Position numbers and translations under genes: made by a program
Assembly: GCA_009703455.1 (NCBI GenBank)
Contig: WLGB01000006.1
Location: 1-43,831 of the forward strand
DNA from: Actinomycetota bacterium
GTDB lineage: Bacteria; Actinomycetota; Actinomycetes; Actinomycetales; Microbacteriaceae
Length of the DNA: 43,831 nucleotides
Direction of reading: 5' to 3'
Notes under the pieces: generated by a model
The model's input: only the letters and a program-made list of their open reading frames with translations
Database searches by the model: none
Told to the model about the DNA's origin: nothing
Part shown: positions 20,020 to 29,573 of the stretch, in pieces
How positions within the stretch are numbered: the first letter of the stretch is position 1
Layout of the letters: the number at the start of each line of letters is the position of its first letter

Positions 20020-21243
20020 ATGGGGCTAAACCGGAACTACCTAGCTGTAATAAAGGTAGTCGGCGTTGGCGGCGGGGGAGTCAACGCTCTTAACCGCATG
20101 ATTGAGGCAGGCCTAAGAGGGGTTGAGTTCGTCGCGATTAACACCGATGCCCAGGCTCTTTTGATGAGTGAGGCTCACGTAAAGCTAGACATCGGTCGCG
20201 AGCTAACTCGCGGACTGGGAGCTGGGGCTGACCCTGAGATTGGCAAGCGTGCTGCTGAAGATCACGAAGAGGAAATGGAAGCGGCTCTTCGCGGATCTGA
20301 CATGGTGTTTGTAACTGCTGGCGAGGGTGGAGGTACCGGTACCGGAGCCGCCCCAATCGTTGCTCGAGTAGCTAAAAGAGTCGGTGCCCTCACAGTTGGT
20401 GTCGTCACAACGCCTTTTGGATTTGAAGGTAAGCGAAGAATGCAGCAGGCCGAGCGCGGGGTCGAAGCACTAAGAGCCGAAGTTGACACTCTGATTGTTG
20501 TTCCTAATCAGCGTCTTCTAGAGATTGCTAATAAGTCAGTTTCTGTGGTTGAGGCTTTTGAGACCGCTGACGACGTACTGCGCGCTGGCGTTCAGGGTAT
20601 TACTGATTTGATCACGACCCCTGGCTTGATAAACCTTGACTTTGCTGACGTAAAGTCGGTTATGCAAGGTGCAGGCTCAGCTCTCATGGGAATCGGTACC
20701 GCCAAGGGCGAGGACAGAGCTATACGCGCGGCCGAAATGGCTGTTTCATCGCCGCTTCTAGAGTCAAGCATTGATGGCGCGCACGGAGTACTGCTTCTAG
20801 TCCAAGGTGCTTCAGATCTTGGCCTTCACGAAATTGACGCGGCAGCCCGACTAGTGCAAGAGGCAGTTAGCCCTGAGGCAAACATTATTTATGGAACTAC
20901 CATTGACGACACCTTGGGCGATGAGGTGCGAATTACTGTTATTGCCGCTGGCTTTGATGGAGGTCAGCCAAAAACCAGGAAGTCTCCACGCACTGTTTTT
21001 GCGGAAGTCGCAGAGTCACAGCCGCTAGCAACGCCCATTCCCGAGAAAGTTGGTGAGTCGGTCTCATTTTTTGATACACCAGCTATCGAACCGGAACCAG
21101 TTTCGGTTAAGAGTTTTGCCATGGAGTACGTTGAGAAAATAGACATCGAGATTGATCCGTCGCCGACTTTGCCCAGACAGCCCCAGACAGCCGATGGCAC
21201 ATTCGGTGACGATTTAGACATCCCTGAATTCCTCAGAGGTTAA
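20020..21243 (+). CDS. ftsZ: Cell division GTPase FtsZ
   Basis: [39 protein letters not shown], conserved C-terminal peptide [17 protein letters not shown] upstream of ATG. Confidence 0.98.
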   Translation: MGLNRNYLAVIKVVGVGGGGVNALNRMIEAGLRGVEFVAINTDAQALLMSEAHVKLDIGRELTRGLGAGADPEIGKRAAEDHEEEMEAALRGSDMVFVTAGEGGGTGTGAAPIVARVAKRVGALTVGVVTTPFGFEGKRRMQQAERGVEALRAEVDTLIVVPNQRLLEIANKSVSVVEAFETADDVLRAGVQGITDLITTPGLINLDFADVKSVMQGAGSALMGIGTAKGEDRAIRAAEMAVSSPLLESSIDGAHGVLLLVQGASDLGLHEIDAAARLVQEAVSPEANIIYGTTIDDTLGDEVRITVIAAGFDGGQPKTRKSPRTVFAEVAESQPLATPIPEKVGESVSFFDTPAIEPEPVSVKSFAMEYVEKIDIEIDPSPTLPRQPQTADGTFGDDLDIPEFLRG

Positions 21244-21930
21244 TTGACTGAGCTTGGACTGCGCTACCAAGCAATCGTTGATCGGATAGCGACTGCTGCC
21301 ACGAGTCATAACCGAGCCGTAGACGACCTCACAGTTGTCGTTGTGACCAAAAATAACCCGCATCAGCTCGTGCTTGATCTGCTTAACTTGGGGTCTCGGG
21401 ATTTTGGTGAAAATCGAGACCAGGAAGCAGCCCCCAAAGCGAAGCAGATTGCTCTTGAGTCAGATAAGAGCTTCAATTGGCATTTTATTGGGCAACTGCA
21501 GACCAATAAGGTCAAGTCAGTGCTGGAATATGCCCACTTCTTGCACTCCCTGGACCGTTCATCACTCTTGGATGAGCTAAAAAAGCGAACCATTGACCGA
21601 GAAGTGCCTCTGAGGGTTTTTGTGCAGGTGAATCTCACCGATGATCCCGAACGCGGAGGAGTTGCAGCGTCAGATTTGATGGCATTTTCCGAACGGGTGC
21701 TTGACAGTCCCGGGCTAGAGCTTGTCGGTTTGATGGGGGTCGGTGGTCTAGCGGTGGCCCCGGAGGGCGAGTTTGAGAAACTCGCCATTTTGTCTCAAGA
21801 GATTCAGAAATTGGCGCCTTCGGCAGCTGGGCTATCGATGGGCATGTCAGGGGACTTCGAGACAGCCATCGCCTATGGCGCGACACACTTGCGAATAGGT
21901 ACCGCAATAACGGGGAATCGACCCAACTAG
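21244..21930 (+). CDS. YggS-type PLP-binding protein (PLP homeostasis)
   Basis: VVVVTKNNP, DFGENRDQEAAPK, WHFIGQLQTNKVK, GLSMGMSGDFETAIAYGATHLRIGTAI. Confidence 0.92.
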   Translation: MTELGLRYQAIVDRIATAATSHNRAVDDLTVVVVTKNNPHQLVLDLLNLGSRDFGENRDQEAAPKAKQIALESDKSFNWHFIGQLQTNKVKSVLEYAHFLHSLDRSSLLDELKKRTIDREVPLRVFVQVNLTDDPERGGVAASDLMAFSERVLDSPGLELVGLMGVGGLAVAPEGEFEKLAILSQEIQKLAPSAAGLSMGMSGDFETAIAYGATHLRIGTAITGNRPN

Positions 21931-21968
21931 TCATATTCTTAGAGAAGTTATAGCCCCAGGAGGAACTA

Positions 21969-22397
21969 ATGGCCGGAATACTTCAGCGCAGCATGGAATT
22001 TCTCGGATTTGCCGAGGAGTCCAATGACTTGCCTACCCGTGCAGAGTCAACGGCAACCACCGCTCGCCCTGCTCGAGTAATGAGCCCGCGCCCACGCCGC
22101 GGGTCAAACGATGTAGCGGAGATTTTCACAATCGAACCCAAATCCTATGAAGAAGCGCCGATGGTCGCTGCTCATTATCGAGTCGGCATCCCCGTAATTG
22201 TAAACATGGGTGAAATGAGTGAAGTCGAATCTCGTCGCATGCTTGATTTTATGTTGGGCCTAAAAGAAGGTCTTGAAGGACACATGCGTCGAGTGACGCC
22301 TAAAGTGTTCTTGTTGACACCTACCCACGTCGCAGTCAATGAAGAGCAGTCAGCACAAGAGCCAAGTGAGGTTGACGAGCTTCTAGTTCGTCCATAA
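21969..22397 (+). CDS. sepF: Cell division protein SepF
   Basis: SYEEAPMVAAHYRVGIPVIVNMGEMSEVESRRMLDFMLGLKEGLEGHMRRVTPKVFLLTP; AGGAGG upstream. Confidence 0.94.
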   Translation: MAGILQRSMEFLGFAEESNDLPTRAESTATTARPARVMSPRPRRGSNDVAEIFTIEPKSYEEAPMVAAHYRVGIPVIVNMGEMSEVESRRMLDFMLGLKEGLEGHMRRVTPKVFLLTPTHVAVNEEQSAQEPSEVDELLVRP

Positions 22398-22405
22398 CTT
22401 TCACT

Positions 22406-22690
22406 ATGGGTCCTCTCGCGCTTATCGCATACTGGGCGCTTCAGATTTACTTCTACGCGCTTATAGGTCGACTTATTCTGGATTTGATGATGTCGGTAAA
22501 CCCCGCTTTCCGACCCAAGGGAGTCCTGCTACCGGTCGCGGAAATCATCTTCACTCTCACCGATCCGCCACTTCGTTTCCTCAGGCGTTTCATCAAGCCG
22601 GTTCGAATGGGTTCAATTTCGCTTGATTTTGCCTGGACTGTATTGGTGCTGGGCGTAGTATTTGTAAGGGGTTTGGTTCAAGGGCTCTGA
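22406..22690 (+). CDS. YggT family membrane protein
   Basis: Two hydrophobic helices flanking LTDPPLRFLRRFIKPVRMGSISLDFAW. Confidence 0.9.
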   Translation: MGPLALIAYWALQIYFYALIGRLILDLMMSVNPAFRPKGVLLPVAEIIFTLTDPPLRFLRRFIKPVRMGSISLDFAWTVLVLGVVFVRGLVQGL

Positions 22691-22765
22691 TGGCGACTAT
22701 TTGCCTGATGCGTTAGGCTTGTACGAGCACTGCCTAATCTGGCCAATCCAAAGAGGAAGACAGTA

Positions 22766-23389
22766 ATGCCACTAACTCCAGAAGATGTAGTCAACAAGAG
22801 ATTTCAGCCCACCAAATTTCGTGAGGGCTACGACCAAGACGAAGTCGATGACTTTCTCGATGAAATTGTTGTTGAATTTAGAAGGCTTTATCAGGAGAAC
22901 GAGGACTTGCGCAGAAGGCTGCTAGCAGCCGATGGTCGTATTGCAGAACTCCAGCGAAGTGGAGCAGGGCTACCTTCCCAGCTGGCTTCGGCCCCTCCGG
23001 TTGCCCCGCCAACGGCATTCCCACAAGCAGTTACGGACCTTTCTAGCCTCGACTCCTCGAACACCAACAACCTGCTCCAGCTCGCCCGTAAGCTACACGA
23101 CGAGCACGTGCGAGAGGGAATGCTAAAGCGAGACGAACTCATTGCAGAAGGTCACGCTACTGCAGCCCGTGTGGTCCGCGAAGCAGAAGCATTGCAGCGT
23201 TCTGACATGAATCGCCTGGAACAAGAAAAGGCAGTTATTGAGCACCGAATCCAAGAACTTCGAAGCTTTGAACGAGAGTACCGTCTGCGCTTGAAGGCCT
23301 ACATAGAATCACAGCTAAACGAGCTTGACACCGCTGGCGTCGCTCCAGTCCAGCGGGCACCGAGTTTCCCCACTGGACTCAGCGGGTAG
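22766..23389 (+). CDS. divIVA: DivIVA / Wag31-like polar growth protein
   Basis: MPLTPEDVVNKRFQPTKFREGYDQDEVDDFLDEIVVEFRRLYQENEDLR plus C-terminal coiled-coil. Confidence 0.95.
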   Translation: MPLTPEDVVNKRFQPTKFREGYDQDEVDDFLDEIVVEFRRLYQENEDLRRRLLAADGRIAELQRSGAGLPSQLASAPPVAPPTAFPQAVTDLSSLDSSNTNNLLQLARKLHDEHVREGMLKRDELIAEGHATAARVVREAEALQRSDMNRLEQEKAVIEHRIQELRSFEREYRLRLKAYIESQLNELDTAGVAPVQRAPSFPTGLSG

Positions 23390-23398
23390 CAGAAGGTC

Positions 23399-23905
23399 TT
23401 GATCAAGTCAAAGCCAGGATTTATTCGTTGGCTGTATCTGGTTGTTTCACTTTTCCTAATTGGACTAGATCAATTCACTAAGAACCTTGCCATCGCCACC
23501 CTCAAGCTTGGCGTTGACTATCCAGTAATTGGCGAGATCTTGTCATGGCGGCTGGTGTACAACGACTCCGCGGCCTTTTCTCTCGGCTTCGGCTACACCT
23601 GGATTCTGGCGATAACTTCTTCGATAGCGATGCTGGCGACAATTTGGTTTGCCAGACGCATAACATCAGTGTCTTGGTCAATTATGGCCGGGATTTTTTT
23701 GGCAGGTGTTGTTGGAAACCTAGTTGATCGACTCATTAGAGAACCCGGCTTTGGCAAAGGCCATGTGATTGATTTCATTCAGATTCCCTTTAATTTTCCG
23801 GTTTTTAATCTCGCCGATATATTCATCGTATCCATGGCAATTCTGAGTGTTCTTCGGGTCCTTCGCGGAGAGAACATCGGAGGAGTTGAACCCAGGACAA
23901 AATGA
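23399..23905 (+). CDS. lspA: Signal peptidase II (lipoprotein signal peptidase)
   Basis: GLDQFTKNLA, YNDSAAFSLGFG, GVVGNLVDRL, VIDFIQIPF, FNLADIFI. Confidence 0.95.
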   Translation: MIKSKPGFIRWLYLVVSLFLIGLDQFTKNLAIATLKLGVDYPVIGEILSWRLVYNDSAAFSLGFGYTWILAITSSIAMLATIWFARRITSVSWSIMAGIFLAGVVGNLVDRLIREPGFGKGHVIDFIQIPFNFPVFNLADIFIVSMAILSVLRVLRGENIGGVEPRTK

Positions 23906-24819
23906 GCCAGTCCTTTGAAATAGATGCATCTCTGGTTGGCGAACGCGTTGACACGGCGATTGCAAGACTCCTAGGAATTTCTCGCTCGGCCGCTGCAGAG
24001 GTTTGCGAAACGGGTGGGGCAAGGATTGCCAATAAGACGCTTGGTAAATCTGATCGGTTGAGTGCGGGAGATCTTCTAGTTATTGACCCACCTAAGGCTG
24101 AGCAGCCGCTGGAGGTTGCTCCCACCCCGGTAGATTCGCTCAAAATTATTTACCAAGACGATGATCTGATTGTGATAGACAAGCCTGCCGGCGTAGTTGC
24201 TCATCCAACGGTTGGCTTTGAGGGCCCTACAGTTGCTGGCGCTTTGCTCGCTAGAGGAATTCAGCTTTCTACCTCCGGCGCTCAGGAGCGCCAGGGCATA
24301 GTCCAGAGACTTGACGTTGGAACCAGCGGTTTGATGATGCTTGCAAAATCGGAGCTTGCTTACTCACGGCTAAAGCAGGCCTTTCGCGACCGAACCATTG
24401 ACAAGATTTATCACGCGATTATCCAAGGCCACCCTGACCCTCTAGAAGGAACCTTTGATGCTCCGATCGCAAGGCATCCCAAAGCCGAATTCAAATTTGC
24501 GGTTATCGAAGGTGGGAAACCATCGGTGACCCACTACAAAACTCTTGAGCTTTTCCCAGCCGTTGCACTTTGCGAAGTGAATTTGGAAACCGGAAGAACT
24601 CATCAGATTAGGGTTCACTTTTCGGCTTTTAGGCATCCCTTGCTCGGCGACACAATGTATGGAGCGGACCCAAAGCTTGCGAAAAAGCTTGGCATTGAGA
24701 GGCAGTGGCTTCACGCCAAAGAGCTTGGTTTTTTGCACCCTATTTCCGGTGAGCAAATGCACTTTGCATCCGAATACCCATCGGACTTGGCCGCAGTGCT
24801 TGAGAAGCTCCGAGCCTAG
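23902..24819 (+). CDS. rluD: RluD-family 23S rRNA pseudouridine synthase
   Basis: S4-like N-terminus; VIDKPAGVVAHPT, QRLDVGTSGLMMLAKS, ETGRTHQIRVHFSAFRHPLLGDTMYG; ATGA overlap with lspA. Confidence 0.92.
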   Translation: MSQSFEIDASLVGERVDTAIARLLGISRSAAAEVCETGGARIANKTLGKSDRLSAGDLLVIDPPKAEQPLEVAPTPVDSLKIIYQDDDLIVIDKPAGVVAHPTVGFEGPTVAGALLARGIQLSTSGAQERQGIVQRLDVGTSGLMMLAKSELAYSRLKQAFRDRTIDKIYHAIIQGHPDPLEGTFDAPIARHPKAEFKFAVIEGGKPSVTHYKTLELFPAVALCEVNLETGRTHQIRVHFSAFRHPLLGDTMYGADPKLAKKLGIERQWLHAKELGFLHPISGEQMHFASEYPSDLAAVLEKLRA

Positions 24820-24872
24820 AAGCCCGTAGGCTAAAGACTCAAACAAACCCGCGCTAGTTTTAGAAGGCCAAA

Positions 24873-27800
24873 TTGCCAGCAAAAGACTCCTTTGTGCACC
24901 TGCATGTGCACAGCGAGTACTCAATGCTCGATGGCGCCGCAAGGATAAAACCCCTTATTGAAGAAACAGCTCGAATGGGAATGCCAGCAATTGCTATTAC
25001 CGATCATGGAAATAATTTTGGGGCCTACGATTTCTATCAGACAGCGAAGGCCAATGGAGTCAAGCCAATAATTGGCATAGAGGCTTATCTTGCTCCAGGA
25101 ACGTCACGAACTGAGCGCACCCGAGTCAAGTGGGGAAGTGGCGGCGAAGACGACGTGTCAGGTGGCGGAGCATTTACTCATTTGACGATGTTTGCTGAGA
25201 CCACCGAAGGAATGTACAACCTTTTCAAGATGTCCTCAAAGGCCTGGCTGGACGGGTTTTACTTCAAGCCCCGAATGGACCGCGAGCTACTTCAGGAATA
25301 TGCCAAAGGAATTATTGCAACAACTGGTTGCGCCTCGGGCGAGGTGCAGACCCTTATAAGACTCGGTCAGTATGACAAAGCCCTCGAGGCAGCCGCTTTT
25401 TATAGGGATCTTTTCGGCAAAGATAATTACTTCGTTGAGATCATGGACCACGGAATCGACATCGAGCGCCGAGCCATGCCAGACCTTCTTAAACTGGCCA
25501 AAGAACTTTCACTGCCACTAGTTGCAACCAATGACCTTCACTACACCCATGCCACAGACGCCACCAGCCATGAGGCGCTTCTTTGCGTGCAATCGGGCAC
25601 TAACTTACTGGACCCGAATCGGTTCAAGTTTGATGGCCACGAGTATTATCTAAAATCCCCGGAACAGATGCGCGAGCTGTTTCGAGATCACCCGGAATCT
25701 TGCGACAACACACTTCTAATTGCTGAGCGCTGCAACGTTGAATTCGTCAAGCGCGACCTGATGCCCAAGTTCCCTCTTCCGGAAGGAGAAACTGAGGCCA
25801 GTTGGTTTGCCAAAGAAGTCGACAAGGGAATGAGGCGTCGCTATGGCGAGGTAGTTCCTGAGCGTCAAGCCAATCAAGCCAAGTATGAAGTTACCGTTAT
25901 TGCGCAGATGGGGTTCCCTGGCTACTTCTTAGTAGTTGCCGACTTTATAGCCTGGGCTAGGCAACAGGGTATTCGTGTGGGACCTGGCCGTGGCTCCGCG
26001 GCGGGATCGATTGTTGCTTACGCTCTAGGAATTACCGAACTTGACCCGATTGTGCACGGACTGATTTTTGAGAGATTCCTGAATCCTGACCGCGTTTCCC
26101 CGCCGGATATAGATGTGGACTTCGACGACCGCAGAAGAGGCGAGGTCATTCGCTACGTAAGTCAAAAATACGGTGAAGACAGGGTTGCGCAGATTGTGAC
26201 CTTCGGAACAATCAAAGCAAAGCAAGCGCTTAAGGACTCAGCCAGAGTGTTGGGAATGCCTTATGCGGCAGGGGAGAAGCTGACTAAGTTGATGCCTCCG
26301 ATGGTGTTGGGACGAGACGTGTCTCTTGGGGAGCTAGTTGAAAAACCCAAAGATAAGCAGGCGGAACAAAACTCTAGATACAAAGAAGCAGCGGAGTTTC
26401 GGGAGGCGCTTGAAAACGATTCAGACTCGGCAAAGATTTTTGAGCTGGCTCGCGGACTAGAGAGTCTGAAGCGCCAGTGGGGCGTGCATGCGGCCGGCGT
26501 GATTATGTCTGCCGAACCATTGCTAGAGGTGATACCCATCATGCGTCGGGAAGATGATGGCGCGGTGATTACCCAGTTTGACCAGCCGCCTTGCGAAAAA
26601 CTCGGCTTGCTGAAAATGGACTTTTTGGGTCTTAGAAATTTGACTGTGCTTGATGACGCGTTGCTGAATATAGAAAAAAACCGCGGAGTAAGTGTGGTGC
26701 TCGAAGAGCTGGATCTAAATTCGGACTCTAACACGTTTGCACTGTTATCCCGAGGGGAGACGCTGGGCGTATTCCAGCTCGATGGCGCCCAGATGCGCTC
26801 ACTACTTCGAATGCTAAAGCCGAGCGAGTTCGAGCACATCTCGGCTGTAATTGCTTTGTACCGTCCAGGGCCAATGGGTGAAAAATCTCACACTAACTAC
26901 GCTCTTCGTAAAAACGATTTGCAAAAGTCCGAACCAATTCATCCGGAATTGGCGCAAACCCTGGCAGAGATTCTCGATCCAACCTATGGGTTAATCGTCT
27001 ACCAGGAGCAGGTTATGGCGGTAGCACAAAAGGTCGCTGGATTCTCACTTGCTCAGGCTGATCTACTCCGTCGTGCCATGGGTAAGAAAGACAAGAAGGA
27101 GCTAGATCGCTCCTACAAAGACTTCAGCGAGGGTATGGCGAGGCAGGGCTACTCAGAACCTGCCATCGAAACTCTCTGGAAGACCCTTTTGCCCTTCGCG
27201 GACTATGCGTTCAACAAGGCGCACTCAGCTGGCTACGGGGTATTGAGCTACTGGACCGCCTACCTAAAGGCAAATTTTCCCGCAGAGTACATGGCCGCAC
27301 TATTAACCTCCGTGGGTGACTCGAAAGACAAGCTGGCCATTTATCTAAATGAGTGTCGACGAATGGAAATTCAGGTCCTAGCGCCGGACGTAAACCAATC
27401 GATTGGTCCCTTTAGTGCGGTGGGTGACACTATTCGGTTTGGCCTTGGTGCGATTCGAAACGTTGGAAACAACGTGGTGGAGGGCATCATCGCAGCAAGA
27501 AGAGAGAAGCCTTTTGAATCTTTTAGTGATTTTCTTAGGCGAGTGCCGCAGCAAGTTTGCTCCAAACGGACCATCGAATCGCTGATTAAAGCCGGCGCAT
27601 TCGATTCTCTTGGTCACACCAGGCGCTCACTGATAGAAATTCACGAGGAGGCAGTTGATGCCCAGTCAGTGATCAAGAAAAATGAATCAACCGGTCAAGT
27701 TGATTTGTTTGGCGATCTTTTTGCGGAATCAGACTTCCAGCTTGTAGTTCCTAATCGTCCGGAATGGCCAAAGGCGGAAAAACTTGCACACGAGCGAGAA

Positions 27801-28430
27801 ATGCTCGGACTGTACGTCTCTGACCATCCATTAGCTGGCAGACAGCACCAGTTGGCACAGTTCGCTGATTTTACAATTGGGGATCTTTTGACCAGCGAGG
27901 AGATTCGTGACGGCGAGACAGTCACAATCGCCGGACTGATTTCTAACGTCACCCACCGCGTCGCAAGAGCTTCTGGTAACCCTTACGCGAACGTGATAAT
28001 CGAGGACTTTGAGGGGGAAATCTCTGTAATGTTTATGGGCAAGACCTATAAAGAATATTCGGAGGCCTTGGTTAATGACGAAGTCGTTCTGATTCGTGGC
28101 CGCATTAACTCTCGCGATGATAGTTTCGCGATTTCAGCCTTTTCAATGGACACCATTTCTCTTGGGGCTGAGTCAGCAAGTGGAGGACCACTTCGATTGC
28201 AACTTGAAGAGGCCGACGCTACTAGGTCGATTTTGGAAAACTTGGATTTAACCTTAAAGGCTCATCCGGGCAAGGAAGAAGTTCATTTGTCTTTTATCGA
28301 CGAGATAAATCCTCGAAGTTTTAAGTTGCAGCCAACTGTTAAAATATCCGACGATCTAATCGGGGAACTGAAAGCGTTGCTTGGCGCCAAGTGCCTTATT
28401 CAGAGCGCTTCATCGGCTGGAGTGAAGTAG
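24873..28430 (+). CDS. dnaE: DNA polymerase III subunit alpha
   Basis: PHP domain FVHLHVHSEYSMLDGAARI, GPGRGSAAGSIVAYAL, PDIDVDFDDRRRGEVIRYV, FNKAHSAGYGVLSYWTAYLKANFPAEYMAALLT; 1185 aa, uninterrupted, TTG start. Confidence 0.97.
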   Translation: MPAKDSFVHLHVHSEYSMLDGAARIKPLIEETARMGMPAIAITDHGNNFGAYDFYQTAKANGVKPIIGIEAYLAPGTSRTERTRVKWGSGGEDDVSGGGAFTHLTMFAETTEGMYNLFKMSSKAWLDGFYFKPRMDRELLQEYAKGIIATTGCASGEVQTLIRLGQYDKALEAAAFYRDLFGKDNYFVEIMDHGIDIERRAMPDLLKLAKELSLPLVATNDLHYTHATDATSHEALLCVQSGTNLLDPNRFKFDGHEYYLKSPEQMRELFRDHPESCDNTLLIAERCNVEFVKRDLMPKFPLPEGETEASWFAKEVDKGMRRRYGEVVPERQANQAKYEVTVIAQMGFPGYFLVVADFIAWARQQGIRVGPGRGSAAGSIVAYALGITELDPIVHGLIFERFLNPDRVSPPDIDVDFDDRRRGEVIRYVSQKYGEDRVAQIVTFGTIKAKQALKDSARVLGMPYAAGEKLTKLMPPMVLGRDVSLGELVEKPKDKQAEQNSRYKEAAEFREALENDSDSAKIFELARGLESLKRQWGVHAAGVIMSAEPLLEVIPIMRREDDGAVITQFDQPPCEKLGLLKMDFLGLRNLTVLDDALLNIEKNRGVSVVLEELDLNSDSNTFALLSRGETLGVFQLDGAQMRSLLRMLKPSEFEHISAVIALYRPGPMGEKSHTNYALRKNDLQKSEPIHPELAQTLAEILDPTYGLIVYQEQVMAVAQKVAGFSLAQADLLRRAMGKKDKKELDRSYKDFSEGMARQGYSEPAIETLWKTLLPFADYAFNKAHSAGYGVLSYWTAYLKANFPAEYMAALLTSVGDSKDKLAIYLNECRRMEIQVLAPDVNQSIGPFSAVGDTIRFGLGAIRNVGNNVVEGIIAARREKPFESFSDFLRRVPQQVCSKRTIESLIKAGAFDSLGHTRRSLIEIHEEAVDAQSVIKKNESTGQVDLFGDLFAESDFQLVVPNRPEWPKAEKLAHEREMLGLYVSDHPLAGRQHQLAQFADFTIGDLLTSEEIRDGETVTIAGLISNVTHRVARASGNPYANVIIEDFEGEISVMFMGKTYKEYSEALVNDEVVLIRGRINSRDDSFAISAFSMDTISLGAESASGGPLRLQLEEADATRSILENLDLTLKAHPGKEEVHLSFIDEINPRSFKLQPTVKISDDLIGELKALLGAKCLIQSASSAGVK

Positions 28431-28906
28431 GAGCGCTGGGTGTACAACAGAGCCTTGTCTTCGTTGCCCAACTTTCCAGAAACCACCTCGGTGATAAACA
28501 CTGCATTTTGTTCGACGTGATGGTACTCACGCACCTTCACGAACAGTACTGCCGTCACATCCTTGAAAACTGGAATACCGAACTCAGATAGCTCCCAATC
28601 AGAGTCCAAAAAGCGCTCGGTGTGATCAGCTGCCAACTTTTTGGCAAGTTCTATGTTGTTGGCGCCCAAAGTATGAATTGCTAAATGACTGGTAGTCGAC
28701 AAAGTTGCCCAGGAAGACGAACCACGAGACACATTAAAAGTGACCAGGGCGGGATTAGAGCCAAGTGAAGTCACCGATGTAGCCGTGAACCCAACAGGGC
28801 TGCCGTCCTGGGCTTTGGCTGTGATTATGGCTACCCCTGAAGCGTGCCTTCTAAAGGCACCCTTTAAGGCATCGCTGGGGTCATAGTTAAGGTATTGATC
28901 AGGCAT
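28400..28906 (-). CDS. Flavin reductase-like FMN-binding protein
   Basis: AFRRHASGVAIITAKAQDGSPVGFTATSVTSLGSNPALVTFNVSRGSSSW, characteristic of the flavin reductase (DIM6/NTAB) fold. Confidence 0.88.
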   Translation of the reverse strand: MPDQYLNYDPSDALKGAFRRHASGVAIITAKAQDGSPVGFTATSVTSLGSNPALVTFNVSRGSSSWATLSTTSHLAIHTLGANNIELAKKLAADHTERFLDSDWELSEFGIPVFKDVTAVLFVKVREYHHVEQNAVFITEVVSGKLGNEDKALLYTQRSYFTPADEAL

Positions 28907-29041
28907 CGATAACAATATTAGCTAAGGCGCAGGGCAGCCCCATACATTTGGTCTTTAGTTTGAAGTGCTTTTGCTTTCGCTAGATAGTAAGGCAATTGAT
29001 GGTCCCACGCCTAAAATTGAGTTAACTAGGAAAGAGTCTTG

Positions 29042-29515
29042 ATGCATTGTCCGTTTTGCCGGAATACCGACTCCAGAGTCACTGACTCCAGAACCAGCGA
29101 GGATGGCTCAGCCATAAGGAGGCGTCGTCAGTGTCCCGAATGCGGAAAGCGCTTTACAACCTCAGAGACGGCTTCGCTTACTGTAATAAAAAGAAGTGGC
29201 GTGACCGAACCTTTCAGCCGGGAAAAAATTGTCAGTGGTGTGGGAAAAGCCTGCCAGGGTAGACCGGTTTCGGATGGCGACTTGGCAGTTCTTGCCCAGC
29301 AGGTGGAAGAGATTATCCGGTCTTCCGGAGCTGCCCAAGTCGAAGCACACGAGATTGGTCTAGCGATTTTAGAGCCGCTTCGCGAGTTGGACGAAGTGGC
29401 GTTTATGAGATTTGCAAGCGTTTACCAGGGTTGGGAATCTCTAGAGGACTTTGAATCAGCCATCGGAGCTTTGCGAGCCAGCAGTAACATTCCTGCCGAA
29501 GACAAACAGGCTTAG
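29042..29515 (+). CDS. nrdR: Transcriptional repressor NrdR
   Basis: [42 protein letters not shown] zinc ribbon followed by ATP-cone. Confidence 0.96.
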   Translation: MHCPFCRNTDSRVTDSRTSEDGSAIRRRRQCPECGKRFTTSETASLTVIKRSGVTEPFSREKIVSGVGKACQGRPVSDGDLAVLAQQVEEIIRSSGAAQVEAHEIGLAILEPLRELDEVAFMRFASVYQGWESLEDFESAIGALRASSNIPAEDKQA

Positions 29516-29573
29516 ATCATTGAAGTTGCTTCCTCGGCGATCCCTCAGAATTCCAAATTGGTGATGAGCTGAA

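Noticed and set aside
19872-20093. 73-aa ORF spanning the ftsQ-ftsZ gap
   Set aside because: Overlaps the ftsZ start in another frame; no RBS or homology. The region is better explained as regulatory.
26261-26839. 192-aa minus-strand ORF antisense to dnaE
   Set aside because: Fully contained within a conserved, intact dnaE; Ser-rich shadow ORF.
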